A DNA stretch of 7,954 nt from the NCBI GenBank assembly GCA_030620915.1, contig JAUXIR010000060.1, forward strand, positions 1 to 7,954, read 5' to 3'. Below the pieces are notes generated by a model. It was not told where the DNA came from. It was given only the letters and a program-made list of their open reading frames with translations, and searched no databases. Position 1 is the stretch's first letter. The number at the start of each line of letters is the position of its first letter. Source of the DNA: Geopsychrobacter sp. (lineage in GTDB: Bacteria > Desulfobacterota > Desulfuromonadia > Desulfuromonadales > Geopsychrobacteraceae). Both the position numbers and the translations under genes were made by a program. Below are positions 1-6,571 of this stretch, in pieces.

Positions 1-732
1 CACCCGGGTCCGACCGCCGATCACCTCATCGCCCTTCTTGAGTGCAGCGATGCGCCTGATATCGAGGCGCACCGAGGCGTAGAATTTGAGCGCGTTGCCG
101 CCGGTCGTGGTTTCAGGATTACCGAACATGACACCGATCTTCATTCGGATCTGGTTGATGAAGATGATGCAGGTATTGCTTTTGCTGATCGTCGCGGTCA
201 GTTTGCGTAATGCCTGCGACATGAGGCGGGCCTGCAGACCCATGTGTGAATCCCCCATCTCGCCCTCGATCTCGGCGCGCGGGGTCAGGGCGGCCACCGA
301 GTCGATGACCAGCACATCAATGGCACCGCTGCGCACCAGCACTTCGGTGATCTCAAGCGCCTGTTCTCCGGTATCCGGCTGGGAGACCAGCAGGTCGTCG
401 GCCTTGACGCCGAGGCGGCCGGCATAGTTGATATCGAGGGCATGTTCGGCGTCGATAAAGGCTGCGACACCGCCGAGCTTTTGGGCTTCGGCAATGATAT
501 GCAGGGCCAGGGTGGTTTTTCCGGACGACTCAGGTCCATAGATTTCGATGATGCGACCACGCGGCACACCGCCGGCTCCCAAGGCCAGGTCGATACTGAG
601 TGCGCCGGTCGAGATGGTTTCGATGCCGGGCAGACTCGAGTCTTTGCCGAGGCGCATGATGCTCCCCTTGCCGAACTGTTTTTCGATTTGTCCCATGGCC
701 AGTTCAATGGCACGATTACGCTCGTCGGACAT
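1..732 (-). CDS. recA: RecA recombinase, N-terminal 244 codons (3' end cut by window edge)
   Basis: RecA is the cytoplasmic strand-exchange ATPase of homologous recombination, and its ssDNA filament triggers LexA self-cleavage. The reading frame starts at ATG 732-730, 6 nt after a GGGAG ribosome binding site (739-743), and stays open to base 1, giving 244 codons of a family usually near 340-350 residues. Residue numbers match E. coli RecA. Walker [10 protein letters not shown] is at 66-74 (Lys72), the catalytic Glu96 lies in FIDAEHA, Walker B VLVIDS ends around Asp144, Gln194 sits in [10 protein letters not shown], and the loop-2 segment [13 protein letters not shown] follows at about 205-217. 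The C-terminal domain lies outside the window. All core catalytic residues are present and no frameshift is seen, so this is a normal gene truncated only by the window. It lies downstream of a histidine kinase gene with a 233-bp gap. Confidence 0.98.
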   Translation of the reverse strand, partial: MSDERNRAIELAMGQIEKQFGKGSIMRLGKDSSLPGIETISTGALSIDLALGAGGVPRGRIIEIYGPESSGKTTLALHIIAEAQKLGGVAAFIDAEHALDINYAGRLGVKADDLLVSQPDTGEQALEITEVLVRSGAIDVLVIDSVAALTPRAEIEGEMGDSHMGLQARLMSQALRKLTATISKSNTCIIFINQIRMKIGVMFGNPETTTGGNALKFYASVRLDIRRIAALKKGDEVIGGRTRV

Positions 733-790
733 GAATTTCTCCCTTTATTCTTTAGGTTGAATGATGTTGTTGGCAGGAATCCTTGCGCAT

Positions 791-815
791 GTCAGTGACA
801 GAATAGGTCACCGAC
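791..815 (-). promoter_or_regulatory. Stem-loop in the recA upstream leader
   Basis: On the recA strand GTCGGTGAC (815-807), a 7-nt loop CTATTCT and GTCACTGAC (799-791) form a 9-bp stem whose only non-Watson-Crick pair is one G-U wobble. The structure ends 58 nt before the recA start codon. No U-run follows, so it does not look like an intrinsic terminator. It could be an mRNA leader hairpin, or, as DNA, a dyad operator with GTC-N2-TGAC half-sites. The pairing is seen directly; the function is inferred. Confidence 0.5.
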
Positions 816-841
816 AAGAGTCTGTACCCCTCCTTGAACCG

Positions 842-847
842 GTTATA
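842..847 (-). promoter_or_regulatory. recA: Possible recA -10 element
   Basis: On the minus strand TATAAC matches five of six bases of the sigma-70 -10 consensus. Transcription would start near 835 and give a leader of about 100 nt containing the 791-815 hairpin. No convincing -35 box sits 16-18 bp upstream, so this is a weak call. recA could also be partly read through from the kinase gene. Confidence 0.25.
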
Positions 848-965
848 CCGATCCAGCCGTATCAAAAACGCTGAGAATTCTAGATCAAACATCTACCAAA
901 TAGCATAAGTCCTGCCGTTTCTTCAAGCAGACGGTCGGTATCGATCGCCGAAAAAAGCCGGGGGA

Positions 966-2447
966 TCAGGGCCCTTCGGTTGCAATTTGCGAGCGCCGCC
1001 GGTAGAGGGGGAGCATGGTGTGAAAGATACTACCTGAGCCCTCAGGCCGGTCTTCATTCCAGAGCAATCCACCGTGTGCTTCGATGAGCCCCTTCGCAAG
1101 CGGGAGGCCAAGTCCGGCACTCGGTGTTGATGGCGCGCAGTTGCTGCGTCCATGCAGGCTGATATCGCCAGCGCCGTGGAATTTTTCAAAGATACGGAGC
1201 CGCTCTTTCTCGTCAATCCCGCTGCCACTATCGGTGATGCGGACATCGATCATGTCGGGTGTATTGTTTGCGCTGAAAAAGCTGGGGCAGAAGGGTTCCA
1301 GTTGTTGCCGCATCGCCAGTATCTCACCGTTACAGGTATAGCTGGCATCTATTTCAATCCAACTGCCAGCCGGGCTAAACTTTATCGCATTATCTAAAAT
1401 GTGGGCGAGTGCTCGCTCCAGATGGTGTATGTCGCCACAGGGCGAGAGCAGATCAGGAATCTTTCCGCGCCGAATTTCGATACATCGCTTGCTGGCATCT
1501 GGTTGTTTCTTTTGTTGCAGGGACTCAATCAGCTGGTTTAGATCGATACTTTCGCGAGCGAGATAGATGTCACGTGATTCGATGCGCGCTATCTCGAGCA
1601 GGTCTTCAACCAGGGCGTTGAGCCGCTCGCCGCCCTGGAGCATGGTTGAAAGTAGAGCGCGGGCATCAGCTGAGCCGTCCTGAAGATGGATCTCAAGCAG
1701 CTGTCCGGCCGAAAGGATGCACGTCAGGGGGGTGCGCAGTTCATGAGAGGCCAGGGCCAGGAAGCGGTCCTTCATGCGGCTAAGCTGTTCAAGGGTACTG
1801 TTGGCAATTTCAAGCCGATGAAGATGTTCGCGCAACTGTTTGCGCGAGCGCTCAAGTTCGCGTTGTCCCGCCTCGGTCAATCTGTGTTGCCATTCGAGTT
1901 TGTCAAGCAGGTCGCAGGTGTCGATACTGGCAGCAATAAAGATGCAAATCTGTTCAAGAAGTTCGATTTCAGTGTGTGAAAACTGGCGCGGGATGCGCTG
2001 GAAAAAGAAAATGGCACCAAGTGTGCGGCCGTGGGCGATCAGTGGCAGGACGAGCAAGCTGCGCCAACCGGCGTCGAGAACGGCTTCGCAGTGAAGTTCT
2101 GATTCCCCGCGCAGATCGACCCAATTGTGCGGGATGCCGCGGCTAATAACTACATTGGCCAGCCCCTTGCCCGCCGGTACTTTTTGGAGCTCACGCGCCA
2201 GATTATCGTCGATTCCGACCCGCGCCATCAGCGAGAGTGGTGAGTCGGGTTGTGGCATCTGGTAGATGCCACAACCATCAACGGCCAGGGCGACCTGTAG
2301 ATGCGTAAGGATCTGGGGTAAGGTTTCGGAGTTGTTGCGGTTGCTTGCCGTCAGCAGCGCGATCTGTTGCAAGAGTCGCAAACGGTCGATTTCATGCTGC
2401 AGGGCAAAGCCGTCGGTGGTGGAGTCTGTTCGAAGCTGTTTATCCAC
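966..2447 (-). CDS. Soluble GAF-domain sensor histidine kinase (orphan)
   Basis: This is a 493-residue cytoplasmic two-component kinase. A GAF sensor domain covers about residues 20-175, a charged helical linker about 178-225, and a HisKA dimerisation domain follows with the phospho-acceptor His235 in LASHELRTPLT. The HATPase_c domain has the N-box LDNAIKFSP near 351-359, G1 DSGSGI at 406-411, an FEKF F-box near 420 and G2 GLGLPLAKGL at about 445-454. No signal peptide or membrane segment is seen, so the signal should be intracellular. The GTG start at 2447 is chosen because GGGAG lies 9 nt upstream (2457-2461). A longer frame from an ATG at 2594 would overlap the end of cinA and add 49 residues that look like untranslated spacer. 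About 30 extra residues (near 371-399) sit between N-box and G1. No response regulator is adjacent, so the partner is unknown. Confidence 0.9.
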   Translation of the reverse strand: MDKQLRTDSTTDGFALQHEIDRLRLLQQIALLTASNRNNSETLPQILTHLQVALAVDGCGIYQMPQPDSPLSLMARVGIDDNLARELQKVPAGKGLANVVISRGIPHNWVDLRGESELHCEAVLDAGWRSLLVLPLIAHGRTLGAIFFFQRIPRQFSHTEIELLEQICIFIAASIDTCDLLDKLEWQHRLTEAGQRELERSRKQLREHLHRLEIANSTLEQLSRMKDRFLALASHELRTPLTCILSAGQLLEIHLQDGSADARALLSTMLQGGERLNALVEDLLEIARIESRDIYLARESIDLNQLIESLQQKKQPDASKRCIEIRRGKIPDLLSPCGDIHHLERALAHILDNAIKFSPAGSWIEIDASYTCNGEILAMRQQLEPFCPSFFSANNTPDMIDVRITDSGSGIDEKERLRIFEKFHGAGDISLHGRSNCAPSTPSAGLGLPLAKGLIEAHGGLLWNEDRPEGSGSIFHTMLPLYRRRSQIATEGP

Positions 2448-2456
2448 GTACAAACA

Positions 2457-2461
2457 CTCCC
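2457..2461 (-). promoter_or_regulatory. Ribosome binding site deciding the GTG start of the histidine kinase
   Basis: GGGAG on the minus strand is 9 nt from GTG 2447-2445. An in-frame TTG lies two codons upstream of the GTG and is too close to this site. No comparable site precedes the ATG at 2594, which is inside cinA. Confidence 0.5.
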
Positions 2462-2557
2462 GAGCTGCTGTCTTTAGGACCAGACTGAGATCCGAAAATA
2501 ACCGAAGAAGTAATCTAGCGCAGATTGCCGGCTTTCGTCCAGTCCCCGGATGAGATC

Positions 2558-3802
2558 TTAACTCAGGCTTTCGATGGCAAAACGGCGTAGCCATTCGAGA
2601 GCCATGCAGGCGCTCATCTGTTGAACTTTTTGCCGGTCACCGTTGAATTGATAGCCGCGCACCTGATTGACGTTTTCGGCGGCAAGGGCAAGAAAAACCG
2701 TGCCGACCGGCTTTTCATCGCTACCGCCGCCGGGGCCTGCAATCCCGGTCACTGCCAGAGAGAGATCGGCGGCGGAAGCGGCACGCATCCCACGGGCCAT
2801 TGCCAGGGCACATTCCGCACTGACCGCCCCATAGGTTGCAATAATCTCCGGTTCCACCCCCAGCCAGTCAATCTTTGCCGAGTCTGCATAGGTCACTGCG
2901 CCACGCGTAAGAAAGTCAGAAGCCCCCGGGGTGCTGGTCAGCATTTGGCTGATCAGTCCGCCGGTGCAGGATTCGGCCAGCGACAAGCTGATTCCAGAGC
3001 GTCTCAGCAATTGGCCGACATGTTCGGCCATGCTCTCATCTCCTCGGGCAACCAGATAATCTCCAAGTTGTTCGACCAGCAGAGCTTCAGCCGTATCGAG
3101 CAAATTTTCGGCATCCTCGGTTTCGGCTTGCAGTGAAATGCGCACCAGGGGGTAATCAAGGGAGAAGCCGACTTGAACCGCTTGCGGGAGATCGGCATAG
3201 GGAATGCGCGATTCAATCTGTGGCTCCGACAGGCCAAAGAAGCCGTAATCCCGCTTCAAAAGCGGTGCCGAGCCCGGTTTGTTGCGTTGCAGCGCTGGGA
3301 TTACGGCATTTGTCAGCATGGCACGCATCTCGGCCGGAACCCCAGGCAGAAAGAAGAGGTCGCAGCCTTGTTGCCGGAGCCAGAAGCCCGGTGCGGAACC
3401 TTCTTTGTTTGGCAGCGGGACAGATTTCTGAGGAAGCAGTGCCTGACGCAGTACGACAGGATCGAGTTCTCGACCAGACTCCGCATAGCGTCTGCGGATC
3501 ATCTCAATGGCTTTTTGGTTCTCAACAAGGGGGCGGCCTAACGCCTGGGCGACAGTTTTCGCCGTCAGGTCGTCGCCCGTTGAGCCGAGACCACCGGTGG
3601 CAATAATCACATCCTGCTGAGGGATCAGCAGGCGCAGGGCCCGAGCGATCTGTTCCGGATTGTCCGGCACGCAAAGCGATGTGTCGAGGCGATAGCCCGC
3701 CGGCCCCAGCAGGCGCGCAATGTCACGGGTGTTGGTGTCACCGATACTGCCGTTCAGAAGTTCATCACCGGTAGCCAGCACGGCAATACGGATAAGACTC
3801 AT
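2558..3802 (-). CDS. cinA: CinA: molybdopterin-binding-like domain fused to nicotinamide-nucleotide amidase
   Basis: This is a full-length two-domain CinA of 414 residues. The N-terminal MoaB/MogA-like (COG1058) domain spans about 4-170, with ATGDELLNG near 9-18, TGG-GSTGDDLT at 69-80 and FLPGVPAEM at 151-159. In characterised homologues this domain has ADP-ribose pyrophosphatase activity. A middle domain (about 180-255) leads to the PncC-type amidase domain (about 258-410), with AESCTGG at 276-282, TGIAGPGGG at 352-360 and KPVGTV at 364-369. PncC deamidates NMN to nicotinate mononucleotide, recycling NMN made, for example, by NAD-dependent DNA ligase. The ATG follows the larC stop directly (TAAATG), with AGGGG 6 nt upstream inside larC, so translation is probably coupled. 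The name comes from pneumococcal competence, but no competence role is implied. cinA and recA are often neighbours; here a kinase gene lies between them. Confidence 0.95.
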   Translation of the reverse strand: MSLIRIAVLATGDELLNGSIGDTNTRDIARLLGPAGYRLDTSLCVPDNPEQIARALRLLIPQQDVIIATGGLGSTGDDLTAKTVAQALGRPLVENQKAIEMIRRRYAESGRELDPVVLRQALLPQKSVPLPNKEGSAPGFWLRQQGCDLFFLPGVPAEMRAMLTNAVIPALQRNKPGSAPLLKRDYGFFGLSEPQIESRIPYADLPQAVQVGFSLDYPLVRISLQAETEDAENLLDTAEALLVEQLGDYLVARGDESMAEHVGQLLRRSGISLSLAESCTGGLISQMLTSTPGASDFLTRGAVTYADSAKIDWLGVEPEIIATYGAVSAECALAMARGMRAASAADLSLAVTGIAGPGGGSDEKPVGTVFLALAAENVNQVRGYQFNGDRQKVQQMSACMALEWLRRFAIESLS

Positions 3803-4999
3803 TTATTTCCCCTGTTCTTTTTCTTGAACGATCAGCTTTTTCCGAACGCTCCGTTCGACCAAACGGTAGATTTCCGGTAATGGAACCCTGCTCTGCTTGG
3901 ACAGTTCGCGGCAGGCATCAAACTCAGGGGCAACACGTAACAGCTGTCCGTTGTCGTAGAACAGCTTGGCCGAAGCGGGCCCGAATTCGGTCTCTACCGA
4001 GATCTCATTACGTTCGAGCTTGAATCGATCGGCCGGATAGTAGCGTACCCCACTGGCACTGCTATTGGTTAGAATCAGGTGCGAGAGTTTTTCGACCAGG
4101 GCCTCCGTGGTGATAACCGTCAGACGCGTCGCCGGGCGATTTTTTTTCATCAGTAACGGGTTGCAGGCCGCATCCAGTGCTCCGGCCTCCATGAGGTCCT
4201 CGATCAAGGCCCCAAGCCATTCCGGATTACCATCATCAATGTGAGATTCAAGCACGACGACCCGGTCAGATTGCAGTGCTGTGTCGCCACAGGTTCCGAC
4301 AATTCCACGCAGCAGGTTGGGGCGGTCATCCAGTTGCCAACCCCCGACGCCATAGCCGACAGTCTGAACCTGCATGGCCGGAATGGCGCCAAATATCTGA
4401 GCTTCTCTGGCGATGGCGGCGCCACTGGGGGTGACCAACTCCCGATCTGTCCCACTGTCGACAATTGGGGTTCCGGTCAGCAGTTCGACGACGGCGGGTG
4501 CAGGGAGCGGCAGGGCTCCGTGGGCGCAACGCGAAAGGCCACGCGACATGGGCAGGGGCGAGCAGACGAGTTGCTCTATGCCGAGCAGTTCGAGACCGAT
4601 GGCGGCACCGCACAGGTCGATGATGGCATCGATGGCACCGACTTCATGAAAGTGCACCTGTTCCAGGGGGATGCCGTGGACCCTGGCCTCGGCTTCGCCA
4701 AGACGTAAAAAGATCCGCCGCGCTCTCTTTCGAACTTTAGGGTCAAGCGAACTTTCGGTCAGCAGGCGGTCGATGTCGCTCCAGCGGCGATGGTGATGTT
4801 GCTCTGCGTAGGTCACCTGGACCCGGCAGCCTTCGATGCCGTGGCGTTGTTCGCGGTCGACCTTGAGTTTCCATCCGGGCAGCTTCAGTTTGTCTAGTTC
4901 CAATTTAAGTTCGGTGGGATCAACGCCCAGGTCGATCAGCAGGCCAAGGAACATGTCGCCGGAGATGCCGGAGAAACAATCTAGATAAAGGGTTTTCAT
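3803..4999 (-). CDS. larC: LarC, nickel insertion enzyme of the nickel-pincer nucleotide cofactor
   Basis: LarC is the CTP-dependent nickel insertase (cyclometallase) that completes the nickel-pincer nucleotide cofactor, first known from lactate racemase. The 398-residue protein has the family start LDCFSGISGDMFLGLLIDLG (7-26), a His-rich AEQHHHRRW (65-73) of the kind expected for metal handling, VHFHEVGAIDAIIDL (115-129), LVTPSGAAI (188-196), GYGVGGWQLDDRPN (215-228), PLLMKKNRPATRL (281-293) and VAPEFDACRELS (356-367). It is one continuous frame covering both the LarC1 and LarC2 parts, unlike Lactobacillus plantarum, where a programmed frameshift joins them. The ATG at 4999-4997 has a weak AAGG site 9 nt upstream. 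It abuts cinA downstream and follows larB after a 176-bp repeat-bearing gap. No larE or larA is in the window. Confidence 0.93.
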   Translation of the reverse strand: MKTLYLDCFSGISGDMFLGLLIDLGVDPTELKLELDKLKLPGWKLKVDREQRHGIEGCRVQVTYAEQHHHRRWSDIDRLLTESSLDPKVRKRARRIFLRLGEAEARVHGIPLEQVHFHEVGAIDAIIDLCGAAIGLELLGIEQLVCSPLPMSRGLSRCAHGALPLPAPAVVELLTGTPIVDSGTDRELVTPSGAAIAREAQIFGAIPAMQVQTVGYGVGGWQLDDRPNLLRGIVGTCGDTALQSDRVVVLESHIDDGNPEWLGALIEDLMEAGALDAACNPLLMKKNRPATRLTVITTEALVEKLSHLILTNSSASGVRYYPADRFKLERNEISVETEFGPASAKLFYDNGQLLRVAPEFDACRELSKQSRVPLPEIYRLVERSVRKKLIVQEKEQGK

Positions 5000-5042
5000 G
5001 CTTGTTTGCCTTGTTGGGTAACGCCAAATTCACGGGGTGGCG

Positions 5043-5053
5043 CCCCCCCCCCC
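5043..5053. repeat. Homopolymer run of 11 C
   Basis: Eleven consecutive C (11 G on the gene strand) lie 44 nt upstream of the larC start codon, in non-coding DNA beside the hairpin repeat. Runs of this length are prone to slipped-strand length change and to sequencing error, so the true length is uncertain. It is outside any reading frame, and could affect larC only through leader or promoter spacing. Confidence 0.8.
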
Positions 5054-5062
5054 GGACTGCGC

Positions 5063-5095
5063 CTTACTCATTTTGTTACGCGACAAAAGAGTAAG
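5063..5095. terminator. Hairpin after larB, possible terminator or mRNA processing site
   Basis: The 13-bp stem with loop TACGCG (plus strand) lies 81 nt past the larB stop in the direction of transcription. The second arm on the minus strand is not followed by a U-run, so it is not a classic intrinsic terminator. It may cause partial termination or protect the upstream HD-larB mRNA. The structure is certain; the function is a guess. Confidence 0.3.
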
Positions 5096-5175
5096 CAGAA
5101 AAGCACGTCCGATCTCCCTGCCCGTCCGTGGCGGGGTTCCCGAATCGTTCCGGCGACGTCACACGGACAGTTAGA

Positions 5176-5925
5176 TCAATCTTTCCGGTTTATTCTATTC
5201 GCCGCAAAGGCCGCACCGAAGCCGTTGTCGATGTTGACCACGGTGACACCGCTGGCGCAGCTGTTGAGCATGCCGAGCAGGGCGGCGATGCCGCCGAAAG
5301 CCGCGCCGTAGCCGACCGAGGTTGGCACTGCGATCACCGGCACCGAGACCAGACCACCGATGACCGAGGGGAGTGCTCCTTCCATCCCGGCGATGACGAT
5401 AATCACTGCGGCCTCGCGCAGCTTATCGCCTTTAGCCAGCAGGCGGTGAATGCCGGCGACCCCGACATCGACCAGTTCTTCGACCGGGTTACCGAGCATC
5501 TTTGCCGTGATTGCGGCTTCACGCGCGACGCGCAGATCGGAGGTTCCGGCACAGACGATCAGGACCTTGCCGCCGCTCTGTCTGATCCTTTGCTGGACCA
5601 GGCAGAAGGTGCCCGCATCGGTGTCGAATTCGCCCTCGGGGAAGCGGTTCTGCAGCGCTGTCCCTTTGTCGATATCCAGACGCGTGACCAGGATATTAGC
5701 CCCGGTACGCGCCATGGCGGTCAGGATTGTCTGCAGTTGTTCAATGCTTTTTCCGCCACCGAAGACAACTTCAGGCACACCCTGACGCAGGCTGCGGTGA
5801 TGGTCAAGCTGGGCGATGCCGATATCCTCGAAGGGGAGCCGACTCAGCAGCTCAACCCCCGCTTCGATTGAGGTTTCACCCTGTTGGATCTGTTGAAGAA
5901 GTTCTTTTAGCTGTTCAGCGGTCAT
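5176..5925 (-). CDS. larB: LarB, NaAD carboxylase/hydrolase (pyridinium-3,5-biscarboxylate mononucleotide synthase)
   Basis: LarB carries out the first step of nickel-pincer cofactor synthesis. It carboxylates the pyridinium ring of nicotinic acid adenine dinucleotide at C5 and hydrolyses the phosphoanhydride, releasing AMP. The 249-residue protein is the usual family length. The N-terminal region carries LDHHRSLRQGVPEVVFGGGK (40-59), and the PurE-like domain (about 118-245) has CAGTSDLRVAREA (125-137), DVGVAGIHRLL (153-163), AGMEGALPSVIGGL (179-192), PTSVGYGAAFGG (201-212) and MLNSCASGV (219-227). The Cys in the last motif (223) corresponds to the family Cys reported to attack the pyridinium ring. 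The ATG at 5925-5923 lies 9 nt after the HD-gene stop, and its AGGA site overlaps that TAG stop, so the two genes are probably translationally coupled. Confidence 0.95.
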   Translation of the reverse strand: MTAEQLKELLQQIQQGETSIEAGVELLSRLPFEDIGIAQLDHHRSLRQGVPEVVFGGGKSIEQLQTILTAMARTGANILVTRLDIDKGTALQNRFPEGEFDTDAGTFCLVQQRIRQSGGKVLIVCAGTSDLRVAREAAITAKMLGNPVEELVDVGVAGIHRLLAKGDKLREAAVIIVIAGMEGALPSVIGGLVSVPVIAVPTSVGYGAAFGGIAALLGMLNSCASGVTVVNIDNGFGAAFAANRINRKD

Positions 5926-5934
5926 TGAAGAGTC

Positions 5935-6501
5935 CTAAAGGCCAAGATCGTCGGCGATGCCCTGCATGGCTTCCAGGCAGAGATCGCAGAAGTCGGGCAG
6001 GGGAATGTCGATCAGTTCACACTCTTTGATGATAGCGCGATTGGCGCCTGCGGCAAACTGGCGTTCCTTGATCCGTTTGCGCACCGACTTCGGTTTGACG
6101 CTGGCGAGTTTTTTGTCGGGATAGACCAGGGCTGTGGCGGTGATCAGGCCGGTGATGGTTTCACCTGCGGCCAGGGCATGATGAAGTCGGCTGGACCTTT
6201 TCTGATCGTGTGCTTCTTCGTTGTGCATATGGATGGCGTCTATAATCTGTGGATCGACGCCGATTTCAGCAAGGATTTTGACGGTCTGATGGGTGTGGAC
6301 CCTCAGGTCATCGGCGGTTGCTTCGGCATCAAGATCGTGCAGCAGGCCCGCAAGCCCCCAGAGTTCCTCATCTTCATTCAGGTGCCTGGCCAGGGCCCGC
6401 ATGACCGCTTCGCTGGCCAGGCAGTGTTTGATCATGTTCGGTTGGATCAGATACTTGTGGAGAAGTTCCAGCGCTTGAGTGCGATCGATACCGTATTTCA
6501 T
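5935..6501 (-). CDS. HD-superfamily predicted metal-dependent hydrolase heading the lar operon
   Basis: This 188-residue protein belongs to the HD/HDIG group annotated as predicted hydrolase (COG2316-like); no substrate is known for the group. Likely metal-binding residues are His26, His55-Asp56 in GLLHDLD (52-58), His69/71 in VHTHQTVKIL and His91/93 in IHMHNEE. The family-typical second half is also seen: TGLITATALVYP (117-128) and KPKSVRKRIKERQFAAGANR (136-155). Where I recall relatives having Asp before the TGLI segment, this protein seems to have Glu114. The ATG at 6501 is chosen because GGAGG is 5 nt upstream (6507-6511) and because a longer TTG start at 6531 would fall inside the -10 box. 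It is the first gene of the minus operon and is coupled to larB, so a role in lar cofactor or pyridine-nucleotide metabolism is plausible but unproven. Confidence 0.88.
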   Translation of the reverse strand: MKYGIDRTQALELLHKYLIQPNMIKHCLASEAVMRALARHLNEDEELWGLAGLLHDLDAEATADDLRVHTHQTVKILAEIGVDPQIIDAIHMHNEEAHDQKRSSRLHHALAAGETITGLITATALVYPDKKLASVKPKSVRKRIKERQFAAGANRAIIKECELIDIPLPDFCDLCLEAMQGIADDLGL

Positions 6502-6506
6502 TGAGG

Positions 6507-6511
6507 CCTCC
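6507..6511 (-). promoter_or_regulatory. Ribosome binding site deciding the start of the HD-domain gene
   Basis: GGAGG on the minus strand sits 5 nt before ATG 6501-6499. This supports the 188-residue product over a 198-residue form from TTG at 6531. Confidence 0.75.
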
Positions 6512-6530
6512 AGTTGCCAAAGCTTGCGCA

Positions 6531-6559
6531 ATCATAGCAAAAAGCAGATGGGGGCCCAA
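6531..6559 (-). promoter_or_regulatory. Sigma-70-type promoter of the HD-larB(-larC-cinA) operon
   Basis: On the minus strand, TTGGGC (6559-6554) and TATGAT (6536-6531) are separated by exactly 17 bp, and the -10 is extended by an upstream TG (TGCTATGAT). Transcription would begin near 6524, leaving a short leader of about 22 nt before ATG 6501. The -35 matches the consensus only in its TTG; the -10 is strong. Confidence 0.6.
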
Positions 6560-6571
6560 GGATAATGAACG

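Larger units (their letters stand above)
733..965. other. Intergenic region between the histidine kinase and recA
   Basis: This 233-bp stretch holds the recA ribosome binding site, the leader hairpin at 791-815, a possible -10 box at 842-847 and an 8-bp perfect palindrome AACCGGTT at 837-844. I see no intrinsic terminator for the kinase gene and no convincing coding sequence. A 12-codon frame from an ATG at 790 to a TAA at 754-752 has no ribosome binding site of its own. Confidence 0.6.
5030..5168. repeat. Probable dispersed intergenic repeat element between larB and larC
   Basis: The gap between larB and larC contains a strong inverted repeat. CTTACTC-A-TTTTGT (5063-5076) pairs with ACAAAAGAGTAAG (5083-5095) across the 6-nt loop TACGCG, giving a 13-bp stem with one bulged base. 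A second perfect 7-bp inverted pair, GTCCGTG (5124-5130) and CACGGAC (5162-5168), brackets a GC-rich stretch with GCGGGGTTCCCG. The pattern, a TTACTC...TTTTGT...GAGTAAGCA hairpin followed by an A-rich then GC-rich tail, resembles short non-coding repeats I recall scattered between genes in many proteobacteria. The boundaries are approximate, there is no coding potential, and copy number cannot be judged from one window. Confidence 0.55.

Noticed and set aside
285..713. A 142-codon minus-strand frame within recA
   Set aside because: It is an out-of-frame shadow of the real RecA frame, which carries every catalytic motif.
752..790. Short 12-codon leader peptide frame before recA
   Set aside because: It has no ribosome binding site and no regulatory codon pattern; frames of this size are expected by chance.
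821..838. Partial match to the Geobacter LexA pattern GGTT-N2-C-N4-G-N3-ACC on the recA strand
   Set aside because: GGTTCAAGGAGGGGTACA fails at two defined positions, including the central C, so it is not a convincing operator.
2448..2594. Upstream ATG at 2594 as the kinase start
   Set aside because: It overlaps the cinA 3' end and adds 49 residues with no domain character; the GTG at 2447 has a well-placed GGGAG.
3803..4999. A programmed frameshift in larC, as in Lactobacillus plantarum
   Set aside because: The gene is one uninterrupted 398-codon frame with both the N-terminal and C-terminal family motifs, so no frameshift is needed.
5128..5871. A 247-codon open frame on the plus strand
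   Set aside because: It is antisense to larB, whose family motifs are intact throughout, and its own protein has no domain pattern.
6502..6531. TTG at 6531 as the start of the HD protein
   Set aside because: The codon lies within the predicted -10 box and has no ribosome binding site, while ATG 6501 has GGAGG at 5 nt.
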